Origin: JAHFUS01 sp035689115
GTDB lineage: Bacteria; Actinomycetota; Acidimicrobiia; Acidimicrobiales; GCA-2861595
Reading direction: 5' to 3'
DNA: 64,000 bases
Assembly (NCBI GenBank): GCA_035689115.1
Contig: DASSMA010000026.1
Coordinates: forward strand, 1 to 64,000
Positions 28,552 through 37,397 of this stretch are shown piece after piece. Made by a program: the position numbers and the translations under genes. Position 1 is the stretch's first letter; each line of letters begins with the position of its first letter. The notes under the pieces are model-generated. The model was not told the origin of the DNA. It was given only the letters and a program-made list of their open reading frames with translations, and did not search any database.

Positions 28552-30954
28552 GTGCACAGATTGAGCTCGTTGCTGCCCACGATCGCCCGGCGGGCGCCGC
28601 TCGTCGCTGCGGCCGTCGTGGCGGCCCTGCTCCCCGTCGTCGGTCTGGCGAGCCCCGCCTCGGCCGCGGCCGGCAACGTCGATCCGTCCTTCGGCTCCGC
28701 CGGGAAGGTCACAACGTCGTTCGGCGCGGGGGATGACGAGGCCAACGGGGTCGCCGTCCAGCCCGACGGCAAGATCGTCGTGGCCGGGTTCGCGTCCAAC
28801 GGGTCGAACGACGACTTCGCGTTGACGCGGTACAACGCCGACGGGACGCTCGACGCCACCTTCGGCACGGGCGGGAAGGTGCTCACCGACTTCGGCACCA
28901 CGACCGGTGACCAGGCGAATGCCGTCGCCCTCCAGCCCGACGGCAAGATCGTCGCCGCCGGCATCTCGACCGGCACGACTGACGACGTGGCCGTGGCCCG
29001 GTACAACAGCAACGGCACGCTGGACACCACCTTCGGCACGGGCGGGAAGCTGGTCACCGACGTCGGTGGCGGCGCCGACAGCGGCAACGCCGTCGCCCTC
29101 CAACCCGACGGCCGCATCGTCGTGGCCGGCGACACCTTCCCGCCGAGCAGCAACAGCCGGTTCCTCGTCGTCAGCTACAAGCCCAGTGGTGCGCTGGACA
29201 CGTCCTTCGGCAGCACGGGCGTCGTCACCACCGACGTCGGCTCAGGCGACGACCAGGCGCTGGCCGTGGCCCTCAGCTCCGGCGGTGGGGTGGTTGCGGC
29301 CGGGTACGCCACCAACGCCGGCACCGGCTCCGACTTCGCCCTGGTGCGCTACACCGCCGCCGGCGCACCCGACACGTCCTTCGGCACCAACGGCAAGGTG
29401 ACCACCGACTTCCCCACCAACGCCGGCGATGTCGCCAACGGCGTGGTCGTGCAGCCCGACGGCAAGGTCGTGGCCGCCGGCTCCACCGACGCCGGCACCG
29501 GCGACTTCGCCGTCGCCCGGTACCTTGCGAACGGCGCCCTCGACAGCTCGTTCGGCACGGGCGGCCGGGTGACCACCGACATCGGCGGGGCGGAGGACGC
29601 CGGCACGGCCGCCGTGCTCCAGGCCGACGGGAAGCTCGTCGTGGCCGGCGTCGACGGCGCCGCCGACCCCAACGACGGGTTCGCCGTGGTGCGGTACAAC
29701 ACCGCCGGCGGCATCGATCCCAACTTCGACACCGACGGCAAGAACGTGACGAGCCTCACGAGCGGTGCCGACGGGGCGACGGCCGTGGCGCTCCAGCCCG
29801 ACGGCAAGATCGTCGCCGCCGGCTACGCCAACCTCGGGGGCACCGCCGACTTCGGCGTGGTGCGGTACCAGAACGACCCGGCACTGGGCGTGAACGACGT
29901 GGTCGTCAAGGAGGGCAACTCCGGGAACTCCGCCGCGACCTTCACGGTCACGCTGTCGAGCGCCTCCACCCTCCCAATCACCGTGTCCTACGCCACGGCC
30001 AACGGCACGGCGACGGCGGGCACCGACTACGCCGCCACCGCCGGCCTGCTCGCCTTCGCCCCGGGGGAGACCTCCAAGAAGGTGATCGTCAGCGTGGCGG
30101 GGGACACCCAGGTCGAGGGCGCCGAGTCGTTCTTCCTCAACCTCTCCAACCCCACCAACGTCGCCGTCATGGACAGCCAGGGCGTCGGCACCATCGCCGA
30201 CGACGACGGCGGCTACTGGCTCGTCGCCTCCGACGGCGGGATCTTCGCGTTCAACGAGCCGTTCTTCGGCTCCACCGGCAACATCCGGCTCAACAAGCCC
30301 ATCGTGGGCATGGCGCCCACCCCGTCGGGGCTGGGCTACTGGCTGGTCGCCTCCGACGGCGGCATCTTCTCCTTCGGCGACGCCACCTTCTTCGGCTCCA
30401 CCGGCAACATCAGGCTGAACCAGCCCGTCGTCGGCATGGCGCCCACGCCCACCGGCAAGGGCTACTGGATGGTGGCCTCCGACGGCGGGATCTTCGCCTT
30501 CGGCGACGCCGGCTTCTTCGGCTCCACCGGCAACATCCACCTGAACAAGCCGATCGTCGGCATGACCTCGTCGCCCACCGGCAAGGGGTACTGGCTCGAC
30601 GCCAGCGACGGCGGGATCTTCGCCTTCGGCGACGCCACGTTCTACGGCTCCACCGGCAACATCAGGCTCAACCAGCCGATGGTCGGCATGGCGTCGACAC
30701 CCACCGGCAAGGGCTACTGGCTGGTGGCCTCCGACGGCGGCATCTTCGCCTTCGGCGACGCCGGCTTCTTCGGCTCCACCGGGAACATGCGCCTGAACAA
30801 GCCGGTGCGGGGCATGGAATCCACCCCCTCCGGCCAGGGGTACTGGCTGGTGGCCACCGACGGCGGGATCTTCTCGTTCGGCGACGCCGTGTTCGAGGGG
30901 TCCACCGGCAACATCAGGCTCAACCAGCCCATCGTGGGGATGGCCGCGCCGTAG
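28552..30954 (+). CDS. Secreted delta-60 / Calx-beta / GYWLVASDGG-repeat protein B
   Basis: 800 residues, same domain order as its upstream paralogue: signal peptide (LVAAAVVAALLPVVGLASPASA), seven delta-60 repeats, one Calx-beta domain (AATFTVTLSSASTLPITVSYATANGTATAGTDY), six GYWLVASDGGIFAFGDA repeats. The fourth unit of the last block reads GYWLD in both proteins, showing that the whole array was duplicated unit by unit rather than re-expanded. GTG 28552 has GGGGAGGA 8 bases upstream. Tandem duplication and divergence are inferred from this alignment by eye. Confidence 0.88.
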   Translation: MHRLSSLLPTIARRAPLVAAAVVAALLPVVGLASPASAAAGNVDPSFGSAGKVTTSFGAGDDEANGVAVQPDGKIVVAGFASNGSNDDFALTRYNADGTLDATFGTGGKVLTDFGTTTGDQANAVALQPDGKIVAAGISTGTTDDVAVARYNSNGTLDTTFGTGGKLVTDVGGGADSGNAVALQPDGRIVVAGDTFPPSSNSRFLVVSYKPSGALDTSFGSTGVVTTDVGSGDDQALAVALSSGGGVVAAGYATNAGTGSDFALVRYTAAGAPDTSFGTNGKVTTDFPTNAGDVANGVVVQPDGKVVAAGSTDAGTGDFAVARYLANGALDSSFGTGGRVTTDIGGAEDAGTAAVLQADGKLVVAGVDGAADPNDGFAVVRYNTAGGIDPNFDTDGKNVTSLTSGADGATAVALQPDGKIVAAGYANLGGTADFGVVRYQNDPALGVNDVVVKEGNSGNSAATFTVTLSSASTLPITVSYATANGTATAGTDYAATAGLLAFAPGETSKKVIVSVAGDTQVEGAESFFLNLSNPTNVAVMDSQGVGTIADDDGGYWLVASDGGIFAFNEPFFGSTGNIRLNKPIVGMAPTPSGLGYWLVASDGGIFSFGDATFFGSTGNIRLNQPVVGMAPTPTGKGYWMVASDGGIFAFGDAGFFGSTGNIHLNKPIVGMTSSPTGKGYWLDASDGGIFAFGDATFYGSTGNIRLNQPMVGMASTPTGKGYWLVASDGGIFAFGDAGFFGSTGNMRLNKPVRGMESTPSGQGYWLVATDGGIFSFGDAVFEGSTGNIRLNQPIVGMAAP

Positions 30955-31009
30955 CCCGTGCGCCCCGGGCGCTTCGTGCCCGGGGCACGCGTCCCCCTAC
31001 GCTTGTCCG

Positions 31010-32101
31010 GTGGGCAGAGCGGACCGGATGGCGCGGGTGCAGGCGCGGATGGGGGCGCTGGAGGTCGACGCCCTGCTGCTGTCGGTGGGCGCCGACCTGC
31101 CGTGGCTCACCGGCTACGAAGCCATGCCGCTGGAGCGCCTCACCATGCTGGTGGTGCCGGCCGGGGGGGACGCCACGCTCGTCGTCCCCCGGCTGGAGGC
31201 GCCCCGGGTGGACCACGACCCGGCGCTGTTCGACCTGCTCCCGTGGGGCGAGACCGACGACCCGGTGGAGCTGGTCGCCGGGCTGGTGGGCGGCCGGCGC
31301 CGGCTGGCCGTCTCGGACCGCACGTGGGCCACGTTCGTGCTCCGCCTCCAGGCCGCCCTGCCGGCCGTTTCCTGGCTGGCCGGATCGGCCGTCACCGGGC
31401 CGCTGCGGGCGGTGAAGGATCCCGACGAGGTGGCTGCCCTGCGCCGGGCCGGGGCCGCCGCCGACCGGGTGGCGGCCGCCCTCCAGGCCGGCGAGGTCCC
31501 CCTCGTGGGCCGCACCGAGGCGGAGGTGGCCGCCGACCTCGACGCCCGCCTGCGGGCCGAGGGCCACGCGCGGGTCAACTTCGTGATCGTCGGGAGCGGG
31601 CCGAACTCGGCCAGCCCCCACCACGAGCCGGGCGGCCGGCGCATCGGGGCGGGCGAGGCGGTGGTGTGCGACTTCGGCGGCACCGTCGACGGCTACTGCT
31701 CCGACATCACCCGCACGGTGTTCACCGGCGAGCCGCCGGCAGAGTTCCGCGATCTCTACGCCGCCGTGCAGCGGGCCCAGGCGGCCGCCGTCGACGCCGC
31801 CGAGGTGGGCACGCCCTGCGAGGACGTGGACGGGGTCGCCCGCCGCCTCATCGAGGAGGCGGGCTACGGGCCCCACTTCGTCCACCGCACCGGGCACGGC
31901 ATCGGCCTGGAGGAGCACGAGGACCCCTACCTGGTCGGCGGCAACTGCGAGGCCCTGGTGCCCGGCCACGCCTTCTCCATCGAGCCGGGCATCTACCTCG
32001 ACGGCCGGTGGGGCGCCCGCATCGAGGACATCGTGGTTGCCACCGACGCCGGTCCCGAACCGCTGAACACCGTCTCCCACGAGCTTCTCGTGGTTGCCTG
32101 A
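31010..32101 (+). CDS. M24-family aminopeptidase P / prolidase
   Basis: 363 residues: creatinase-like N-terminal domain (1-130) and a pita-bread metallopeptidase domain with all metal-binding segments (VVCDFGGTVDGYCSDITRT, HRTGHGIGLEEHEDPY, FSIEPGIY, ARIEDIVV). Probably removes N-terminal residues preceding proline or splits Xaa-Pro dipeptides in the cytosol. GTG 31010 lies 6 bases after a TACGCT box (30998-31003), pointing to a leaderless mRNA. Its stop is 1 base before the SDR start. Confidence 0.92.
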   Translation: MGRADRMARVQARMGALEVDALLLSVGADLPWLTGYEAMPLERLTMLVVPAGGDATLVVPRLEAPRVDHDPALFDLLPWGETDDPVELVAGLVGGRRRLAVSDRTWATFVLRLQAALPAVSWLAGSAVTGPLRAVKDPDEVAALRRAGAAADRVAAALQAGEVPLVGRTEAEVAADLDARLRAEGHARVNFVIVGSGPNSASPHHEPGGRRIGAGEAVVCDFGGTVDGYCSDITRTVFTGEPPAEFRDLYAAVQRAQAAAVDAAEVGTPCEDVDGVARRLIEEAGYGPHFVHRTGHGIGLEEHEDPYLVGGNCEALVPGHAFSIEPGIYLDGRWGARIEDIVVATDAGPEPLNTVSHELLVVA

Positions 32102-32102
32102 C

Positions 32103-32831
32103 ATGAATCTCGGGTTGGAGGGGCGGGTGGCGCTGGTGACCGCCTCGTCGAAGGGGCTGGGGCGGGCCACCGCCGAGGCGCTGGCCGCCGAGGGCGCCAG
32201 GGTGGCGATCTGCGCGCGCGGCGAGGACGCCCTGCGGGAGGCCGAGAAGCGGCTGGGGGAGAGCGGCGCCGACGTGCTGGCCCTGGTCGACGACGTCACC
32301 GAGCCGGCCGCCCCGGCCCGCCTGGTGGCCGCCACCGTCGAGCGCTTCGGCCGCCTCGACGTGCTGGTGGCCAACGCCGGCGGCCCGCCGCCCGCCCGGG
32401 CCCTGGAGACCGACGACGAGCGCCTGCTCGCCGCCCTCAACGACAACCTGCTCACGTCCGTCCGGCTGGTGCGGGAAGCCGTCCCCCACATGCGGGCCGG
32501 CGGCTGGGGCCGCATCTGCCTCATCGCCTCGTACTACGTGCGCCAGCCGGCGGGGCACCTGGCCCTGTCCAACACCGCCCGCACCGGGCTGTGGGCCTGG
32601 GCCAAGACGGCGGCGGCCGACCTGGCCGGCGACGGCGTCACCCTCAACCTGGCCCTGCCCGGTCCCCACCGCACGGACCGTATGCGGGCGCTGGGCGCGT
32701 CCAAGGACGACCGGATGGGCGATCCCGCGGACTTCGGGCGGGTCGTGGCGTTCCTGTGCTCGGAGCCGGCCGGCTACGTGAGCGGCGCCGCCCTCACGGT
32801 GGACGGGGCCGCCACCTCCGCCCTCTCGTGA
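32103..32831 (+). CDS. SDR-family oxidoreductase lacking the usual YxxxK
   Basis: 242 residues with a Rossmann fold: VALVTASSKGLGRATAEALA (cofactor loop, ASSKGLG in place of TGxxxGxG), DVLVANAGGPPP (NAG motif), and C-terminal SGAALTVDGAAT. Where Ser-x-x-Tyr-x-x-x-Lys normally lies, the sequence is LIASYYVRQPAGHLALSNTARTG, so the catalytic Tyr-Lys pair is not at its standard place; a subgroup of SDRs annotated as FabG-like has the same LSN pattern. The reaction is therefore uncertain. Coupled to the M24 gene upstream and the membrane gene downstream. Confidence 0.88.
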   Translation: MNLGLEGRVALVTASSKGLGRATAEALAAEGARVAICARGEDALREAEKRLGESGADVLALVDDVTEPAAPARLVAATVERFGRLDVLVANAGGPPPARALETDDERLLAALNDNLLTSVRLVREAVPHMRAGGWGRICLIASYYVRQPAGHLALSNTARTGLWAWAKTAAADLAGDGVTLNLALPGPHRTDRMRALGASKDDRMGDPADFGRVVAFLCSEPAGYVSGAALTVDGAATSALS

Positions 32832-33685
32832 TCCGCCTCGACGCCGCCACCGTCCTGCTCCAGTGGGCCACGGGCGGCCTGCTGTTCCTGTGGGTCACCA
32901 CCCGCCGGCGGGAGGTCGGCATCGGCTACGGGTGGCTGCTGCGGTCCACCTACCTGGTGATGGCGCTCGGGGCGGTGGCGGCCGGCCGCATCCTCGGGCC
33001 GGTCGCCGTCCGCGACGCCGCCGCCCTGGGCGTGGCGGTGGCCGCCGGCGTGGCCCTCGTCCTGTCGATCGTGCGCCGGCGGGCCGGCGTCCGCGGCGAG
33101 CGGGCCCGCCGGGAGCGGCGCACCGCCCGGGTGGCCGCCATGACCGGCATCGAGCGGGAGCCGGCCCCGCTCGACGAGGACGTGCGCGAGTTCCCGCCGG
33201 CCGCCGACCTCGTCGCGCCGGTCATCGGCGCCGTGGGCCTCGTCGCCGCCGGCCTGGCCGCCGGCGGCCCCGACGCCCTGGCCGTGGCCCGCACGCTGAT
33301 CGGCGCCGCCTTCCTCGGCGCCGTCACCGACGCCATGCTCCTCGGCCACTGGTACCTGGTGCAGCCCGGCCTCGGCCGGGCGCCGCTGCTGGAGCTCAAC
33401 CGCTGGCTCGGGATCGTGTGGCCGCTGGAGGTCGCCGCCCTGCTGTGGCCGGTCGGCATGCTCTCGGTGCTGTCGGGCTCGGTCGACGACGGCTGGGGCG
33501 GCCTCCTCGGGTGGTTCTGGGTCGCCTGCGCGGTCACCACCATCGTGCTGGTGGTCGTCACCAAGGCGGCCCTCAAGGAGCGGGCCTACTCCGCCGTGAT
33601 GGCCGCCACCGGCCTCCTCTACCTCGCCATCCTCACCGCCTTCGGCACCGACCTGGTCGCCCGGGCCGTCCTGGCCTCCGGGTAG
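32828..33685 (+). CDS. Polytopic membrane protein of unknown function
   Basis: 285 residues with about eight hydrophobic helices and a charged cytosolic loop near residues 80-120 (RRRAGVRGERARRERR...). A GHWYLVQPGLGRAPLLELNRW segment in the middle is the most distinctive stretch. No transporter motif recognised. GTG 32828 overlaps the SDR stop (GTGA), so it belongs to the M24-SDR operon. A repeat hairpin follows its stop. Confidence 0.75.
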   Translation: MIRLDAATVLLQWATGGLLFLWVTTRRREVGIGYGWLLRSTYLVMALGAVAAGRILGPVAVRDAAALGVAVAAGVALVLSIVRRRAGVRGERARRERRTARVAAMTGIEREPAPLDEDVREFPPAADLVAPVIGAVGLVAAGLAAGGPDALAVARTLIGAAFLGAVTDAMLLGHWYLVQPGLGRAPLLELNRWLGIVWPLEVAALLWPVGMLSVLSGSVDDGWGGLLGWFWVACAVTTIVLVVVTKAALKERAYSAVMAATGLLYLAILTAFGTDLVARAVLASG

Positions 33686-33691
33686 CGGCGG

Positions 33692-33737
33692 TCTGTGGAC
33701 GCCGCCGGCCCACATGGCGGTCGCCGGCGTCCAAAGA
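33692..33737. repeat. CTTTGGAC hairpin repeat, copy 2 (inverted)
   Basis: Reverse complement reads TCTTTGGACGCCGGCGACCGCCATGTGG, closely matching copy 1 at 16629-16673; the outer arms CTGTGGACGCCG / CGGCGTCCAAAG pair with one mismatch. It lies between convergent genes, 6 bases after one stop and 8 bases before the other, where a bidirectional terminator is expected. Confidence 0.7.
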
Positions 33738-33745
33738 GTCCTCGG

Positions 33746-34420
33746 CTACGGCGCTCGGCGCACCAGGGTGGCCGCCTGGCGGTTGCCGCACGCCGGGCAC
33801 TCCACGTGGGCCTGGGCCAGCTGGGGAGCCTCCGGGACGGGCGTGAGGTCGGCCTCGGTGACGGCGATGACCGCGCCGCACGCCCGGCACGGGAAGGCGA
33901 GCGCTGCGCCGACCGGCGACCGGCTGAACAGCTCGGGCGGGACGAGGATCGCCGGCGCCGGCGTGCAGCGCACGGCGAGGGCGATGGAGTCCGACGGCCG
34001 CCAGTCGAGATGGCGCTCGTCGCCGCCGGCGAGGGCGATGGTGACATCGGCGGTGAAGGTCGACGGCGGGTCGAACCCGAGGACGATGCGCGCCAGCCGC
34101 CCGCCCAGGGCGTCCACGACTTGTTTCAGGGCGTCGTGGGTCATCGGCCGCCGCATCTCGACGCCCCTGAGGCCGAAGCCGATGGCGTTCGCCTCCGCCG
34201 CCCCGACGAACACGACGACCTGCCGCTCGCCCTCGCGCTCGCGCAGCAGCACGAAGGGGTTGGGCACCTGCGTGCCGACCAGCTCCACTGTGACCTCGAC
34301 CAGTTCCATGGATGGTTCCGTTCGCTTGGCGAGGAGGGCGCGGCGGGCCGACACGTACGACTCGCCCGTGCGGGCGGCGCGCTGGCGCACCAGGCGCTTG
34401 AACCGCTTGCCGGCTGTCAT
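33746..34420 (-). CDS. Bifunctional nuclease family (DUF151) protein with C-terminal zinc ribbon
   Basis: 224 residues. Residues about 38-160 match the BFN/DUF151 domain (MELVEVTVELVGT, VVFVGAAEANAIGFGL, MTHDALKQVVDALGG, RPSDSIALAVRCTPAPAILVP). The tail (175-220) has CRACG and CPACG pairs forming a four-cysteine zinc ribbon, which I do not regard as standard for this family. An N-terminal basic helix (KRFKRLVRQRAA) precedes the domain. GGAGG lies a few bases before ATG 34420. Nucleic-acid binding or cleavage is inferred from family naming. Confidence 0.85.
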   Translation of the reverse strand: MTAGKRFKRLVRQRAARTGESYVSARRALLAKRTEPSMELVEVTVELVGTQVPNPFVLLREREGERQVVVFVGAAEANAIGFGLRGVEMRRPMTHDALKQVVDALGGRLARIVLGFDPPSTFTADVTIALAGGDERHLDWRPSDSIALAVRCTPAPAILVPPELFSRSPVGAALAFPCRACGAVIAVTEADLTPVPEAPQLAQAHVECPACGNRQAATLVRRAP

Positions 34421-34575
34421 CGCTCCTCCACGGCCCGGAACGAGCCCCAGCAGCTTGCCCCGGACCGGGCGGGCGAACAGCGGCCCGAGGACTCGGAGGT
34501 CCCCTCTGCCTCGGGTTGGAGCCCGCTGGGAGGGCTCCGGTGAGGTCGGGCGGTGGGCCTCGCCCAGCCTTACAG

Positions 34576-35481
34576 CTATCGCGGCCGGCCGGCCCTGTCA
34601 AGGGTCGCCGGCGCCCGGGCCAGCACCAGGACAGCGGCGAGGACGAGGGCGCCGCCGACGACCTGGAGGGCGGTGAGGCCCTCGCCCAGGAGGGCCCAGG
34701 CCAGGACGACGGTGACGACCGGCTCGAGGGTCGAGAGCGTGGAGGCGTCGGCCGCGCCGAGGTGGTCCATGCCGGCGAAGAAGGTGCTGATGGCCACGAC
34801 CGTGGACACGAGGGCGATGGCGACGACGGCGATCCAGGCGCCGGCGGTGGACGGGAAGGCCGGCCGCTGCACGGCGACGACGGCGGCGTAGACCACGGCG
34901 GCGGCGCTGATCACGACGGCCGAGGACGCCAGCGGCCCGCCGCTGCCGGCCATGCGGCTGCCGGCCAGGATGTAGACGGAGTAGATGAGGGCGGCGCCCA
35001 GTCCGAGGGCCACGCCGAGGGGCCGGCCGGAAAGCGCGGGGCCCACGGTGAGGCCGGCGCCCACGACGGCCAGCCCGAGGGCGCCGGCCCGGGCCGGCGT
35101 GAGGCGGGTCCCGAGCAGGAGCGCCGACAGCACCACGACGATCGCCGGGTAGGCGTACAGGAGCAGCGCCACGAGGCTGGCCGAGGCCATCGTCAGGGCG
35201 GTGAAGTAGCACAGCGACTGGCCCACGTAGCCGACGCCGCCCAGGGCCACCAGGCCGGCCAGCACCCGCCCCTGCGGCCATGGCTGGCGGCGCAGGCGCA
35301 CCAGGGCGACCATGCAGGCGGCGGCGATGGTGAAGCGGAGGAACAGGAGGGCGGTGACGTCGGTCCCGCCGTCGTAGGCGGCACGGGCGAAGATCGGCAT
35401 GGCGCCGAACGAGGCGGCCGACACGGCGATCAGGGTCACGCCGGCGGCACGGGCGGGTCGGGGGGCGTCGGCGATCCGCAC
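34576..35481 (-). CDS. EamA/DMT-type transporter
   Basis: 301 residues, ten hydrophobic helices arranged as two five-helix EamA repeats (first repeat about 10-145, second 155-290); the second ends in STLEPVVTVVLAWALLGEGLT, a hallmark of the family. Likely an exporter of small metabolites across the inner membrane; substrate not predictable. Diverges from the M15 lipoprotein gene with 35 bases between starts. Confidence 0.9.
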   Translation of the reverse strand: MRIADAPRPARAAGVTLIAVSAASFGAMPIFARAAYDGGTDVTALLFLRFTIAAACMVALVRLRRQPWPQGRVLAGLVALGGVGYVGQSLCYFTALTMASASLVALLLYAYPAIVVVLSALLLGTRLTPARAGALGLAVVGAGLTVGPALSGRPLGVALGLGAALIYSVYILAGSRMAGSGGPLASSAVVISAAAVVYAAVVAVQRPAFPSTAGAWIAVVAIALVSTVVAISTFFAGMDHLGAADASTLSTLEPVVTVVLAWALLGEGLTALQVVGGALVLAAVLVLARAPATLDRAGRPR

Positions 35482-35516
35482 ACTCTTGCCGCGCCCGGGG
35501 CCCTACCGTTTGCAGC

Positions 35517-36332
35517 ATGAGGCGGCGGCTGCTCGGGACGTTGGCGGTGCTTGCCGTCCTGGCGGCCGGCTGTGGCGGGGACGGGAGGCCGGCGCCCTCG
35601 CCCGTGGCAGCGACCGCCACCACCACGACCTCCGCCGCCCCGGCCACCACGACGACGGCGGCCCCGACGACCACGACGGCGGCGGCGACCACCACGACCA
35701 CCCGGCGCACGACCACCACCGTCGCCCGCCCTGCCGCGACCACCACCACCGCGGCGGCGCCGGCGGTCGAGGGCTTCGGCGGCTCGGTGGGCCCGGTCGA
35801 CCCCGCCCGCCTGACCGCGTCGTGGCATCCCGGCTGCCCGGTGGGGCCGGACGGCCTGCGGCTCGTCACCGTCACCCACTGGGGCTACGACGGGCAGCGC
35901 CACCAGGGCGAGCTGGTGGTGGCCGCCCGCTACGCCGACGCCGTGCTCGGCGTGTTCCGGAGCCTGTACCAGGCCCGGTTCCCGGTCAAGCAGGTCCACC
36001 TCGTCGACGAGTACGGCGGCGACGACGACGCCTCGATGGCGGCCGACAACACCTCGGCCTTCAACTGCCGCACCGTCGCCGGGTCGACCAACTGGTCGGA
36101 GCACGCCTACGGGCGGGCCGTCGACCTCAATCCTCTGGTGAACCCCTACGTCACGTCGTCGGGCGTGTCGCCGCCGGCCGGCGCCCCCTACGCCTCGCGG
36201 GACACCTCGGTGCCCGGGCTGATCACCAGGGACGGCCCGGCGGTGCGGGCCTTCGCCGCCATCGGCTGGGGCTGGGGCGGGTCGTGGTCGTCGGGCAAGG
36301 ACTACCAGCACTTCTCGGCCAGCGGTCGGTGA
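35517..36332 (+). CDS. Lipoprotein, M15-type D-Ala-D-Ala carboxypeptidase-like
   Basis: 271 residues. Lipobox LAVLAAGC (Cys19), then a Thr-rich linker (about residues 33-80, mostly TTTT tracts) that is probably wall-spanning, then an M15 peptidase domain with SEHAYGRAVDLNPL (His and Asp zinc ligands) and a C-terminal DYQHFS histidine. Likely trims peptidoglycan peptides from a membrane anchor. TACCGT seven bases before the ATG suggests a leaderless transcript. Confidence 0.9.
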   Translation: MRRRLLGTLAVLAVLAAGCGGDGRPAPSPVAATATTTTSAAPATTTTAAPTTTTAAATTTTTRRTTTTVARPAATTTTAAAPAVEGFGGSVGPVDPARLTASWHPGCPVGPDGLRLVTVTHWGYDGQRHQGELVVAARYADAVLGVFRSLYQARFPVKQVHLVDEYGGDDDASMAADNTSAFNCRTVAGSTNWSEHAYGRAVDLNPLVNPYVTSSGVSPPAGAPYASRDTSVPGLITRDGPAVRAFAAIGWGWGGSWSSGKDYQHFSASGR

Positions 36333-36367
36333 CAGCCGGGCCGCGGCGCGGCCATCATGGTCCGGCG

Positions 36368-37285
36368 ATGCGAGCCTGGGGAACGAGGATCGGGTGCGTG
36401 GCGGCCGCCGCCGCGGTGCTGGCCGCCGGCGTCTTCGCCGTCGCCGGCCACGCCGGCGGCCCGTTGCGGTACGTGGCGCTGGGCGACTCCTACACCGCCG
36501 GCCCGTCGATCCCCAACCAGCAGGGCGACCCGCCCGGGTGCAGGCGCTCGGACCGCAACTACCCGCACCTGGTCGCCGCCGCCCTGGGCGCCGAGTTGCG
36601 GGACGTCAGCTGCAGCGGCGCCACCACGACCGATCTCCGTTTCGCCCAGAAGGTGAGCGGCGGCGCCAACCCTCCCCAGCTCGACGCCTTGGACGCGGGT
36701 ACCGACGTGGTCACCCTCGGCATCGGCGGGAACGACATCGGCTTCGGCGAGATCGTCACCCAGTGCCTGTCGCTGCAACCGCTCGGCCACCCCTGCCAGG
36801 ACCGCTTCGCCGGCCCCGCCGGCGACGAGGTCAGCCGGCGCATCGCCTCGGCCGCCCTGCGGGTGTCGGGCGCGCTGGAGGAGATCCGCCGGCGGGCGCC
36901 GGCCGCCCGCGTCTTCGTGGTGGGCTACCCGGCGATCCTGCCGCCGTACGGCGCCGGGTGCTGGCCGGTGATGCCGTTCACCTTCGACGACGCCCTCTAC
37001 CTGCGGGCCAAGGAGCAGGAGCTCGACGCCATGCTCGCCGGCCAGGCGGCCGCCGGGGGAGCCACCTACGTCGACGTGTACGGCCCCACCGAGGGCCACG
37101 ACGCCTGCCAGCCGCCCACCGTGCGGTGGGTCGAGCCGGTCGTCCCCGTCGCCGCCGCCGACCCGGTGCACCCCAACTCGCTCGGGATGCGGGCCATGGC
37201 CACGGCGGTGGCCACGGCGGTGGCCGGCCGGTCCGTCACCCTGCCCGCCGATCCGGGGATCACGGTGAAGGTGGGCGGGCCGTAG
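36368..37285 (+). CDS. Secreted SGNH/GDSL esterase-lipase
   Basis: 305 residues. N-terminal signal sequence (CVAAAAAVLAAGVFAVAGHAGG), then YVALGDSYTAGPSIP (nucleophile Ser), SCSGATTTD (Gly block), GIGGNDIGF (Asn block) and DPVHPNSLGMRAMA (Asp-His), with several paired cysteines as in Streptomyces scabies-type esterases. Probable extracellular lipid or carbohydrate esterase. ATG 36368 places the signal peptide at the extreme N-terminus; the long upstream frame is the shadow of neighbouring genes. Confidence 0.92.
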   Translation: MRAWGTRIGCVAAAAAVLAAGVFAVAGHAGGPLRYVALGDSYTAGPSIPNQQGDPPGCRRSDRNYPHLVAAALGAELRDVSCSGATTTDLRFAQKVSGGANPPQLDALDAGTDVVTLGIGGNDIGFGEIVTQCLSLQPLGHPCQDRFAGPAGDEVSRRIASAALRVSGALEEIRRRAPAARVFVVGYPAILPPYGAGCWPVMPFTFDDALYLRAKEQELDAMLAGQAAAGGATYVDVYGPTEGHDACQPPTVRWVEPVVPVAAADPVHPNSLGMRAMATAVATAVAGRSVTLPADPGITVKVGGP

Positions 37286-37397
37286 CGCCCGTTTGGCGCG
37301 CCGCGGCCAGTTCTTGCCATCCTCCTCACGCGGCGCCTCCCCCCGCCGAACTGCATCCAGTCCGAGTCGGCCGCCGCCGCCCGGGCCGAAAGGAACC

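Noticed and set aside
27740..30950. Near-periodic DNA repeats of about 123 bases
   Set aside because: Explained by the 41-residue protein repeats within the two secreted-protein genes; no intergenic repeat is present.
34518..34538. GGAGCCC-N7-GGGCTCC inverted repeat upstream of the DUF151 gene
   Set aside because: Only a 7-bp GC stem in a GC-rich leader with no repeat elsewhere and no promoter alignment; too weak to call.
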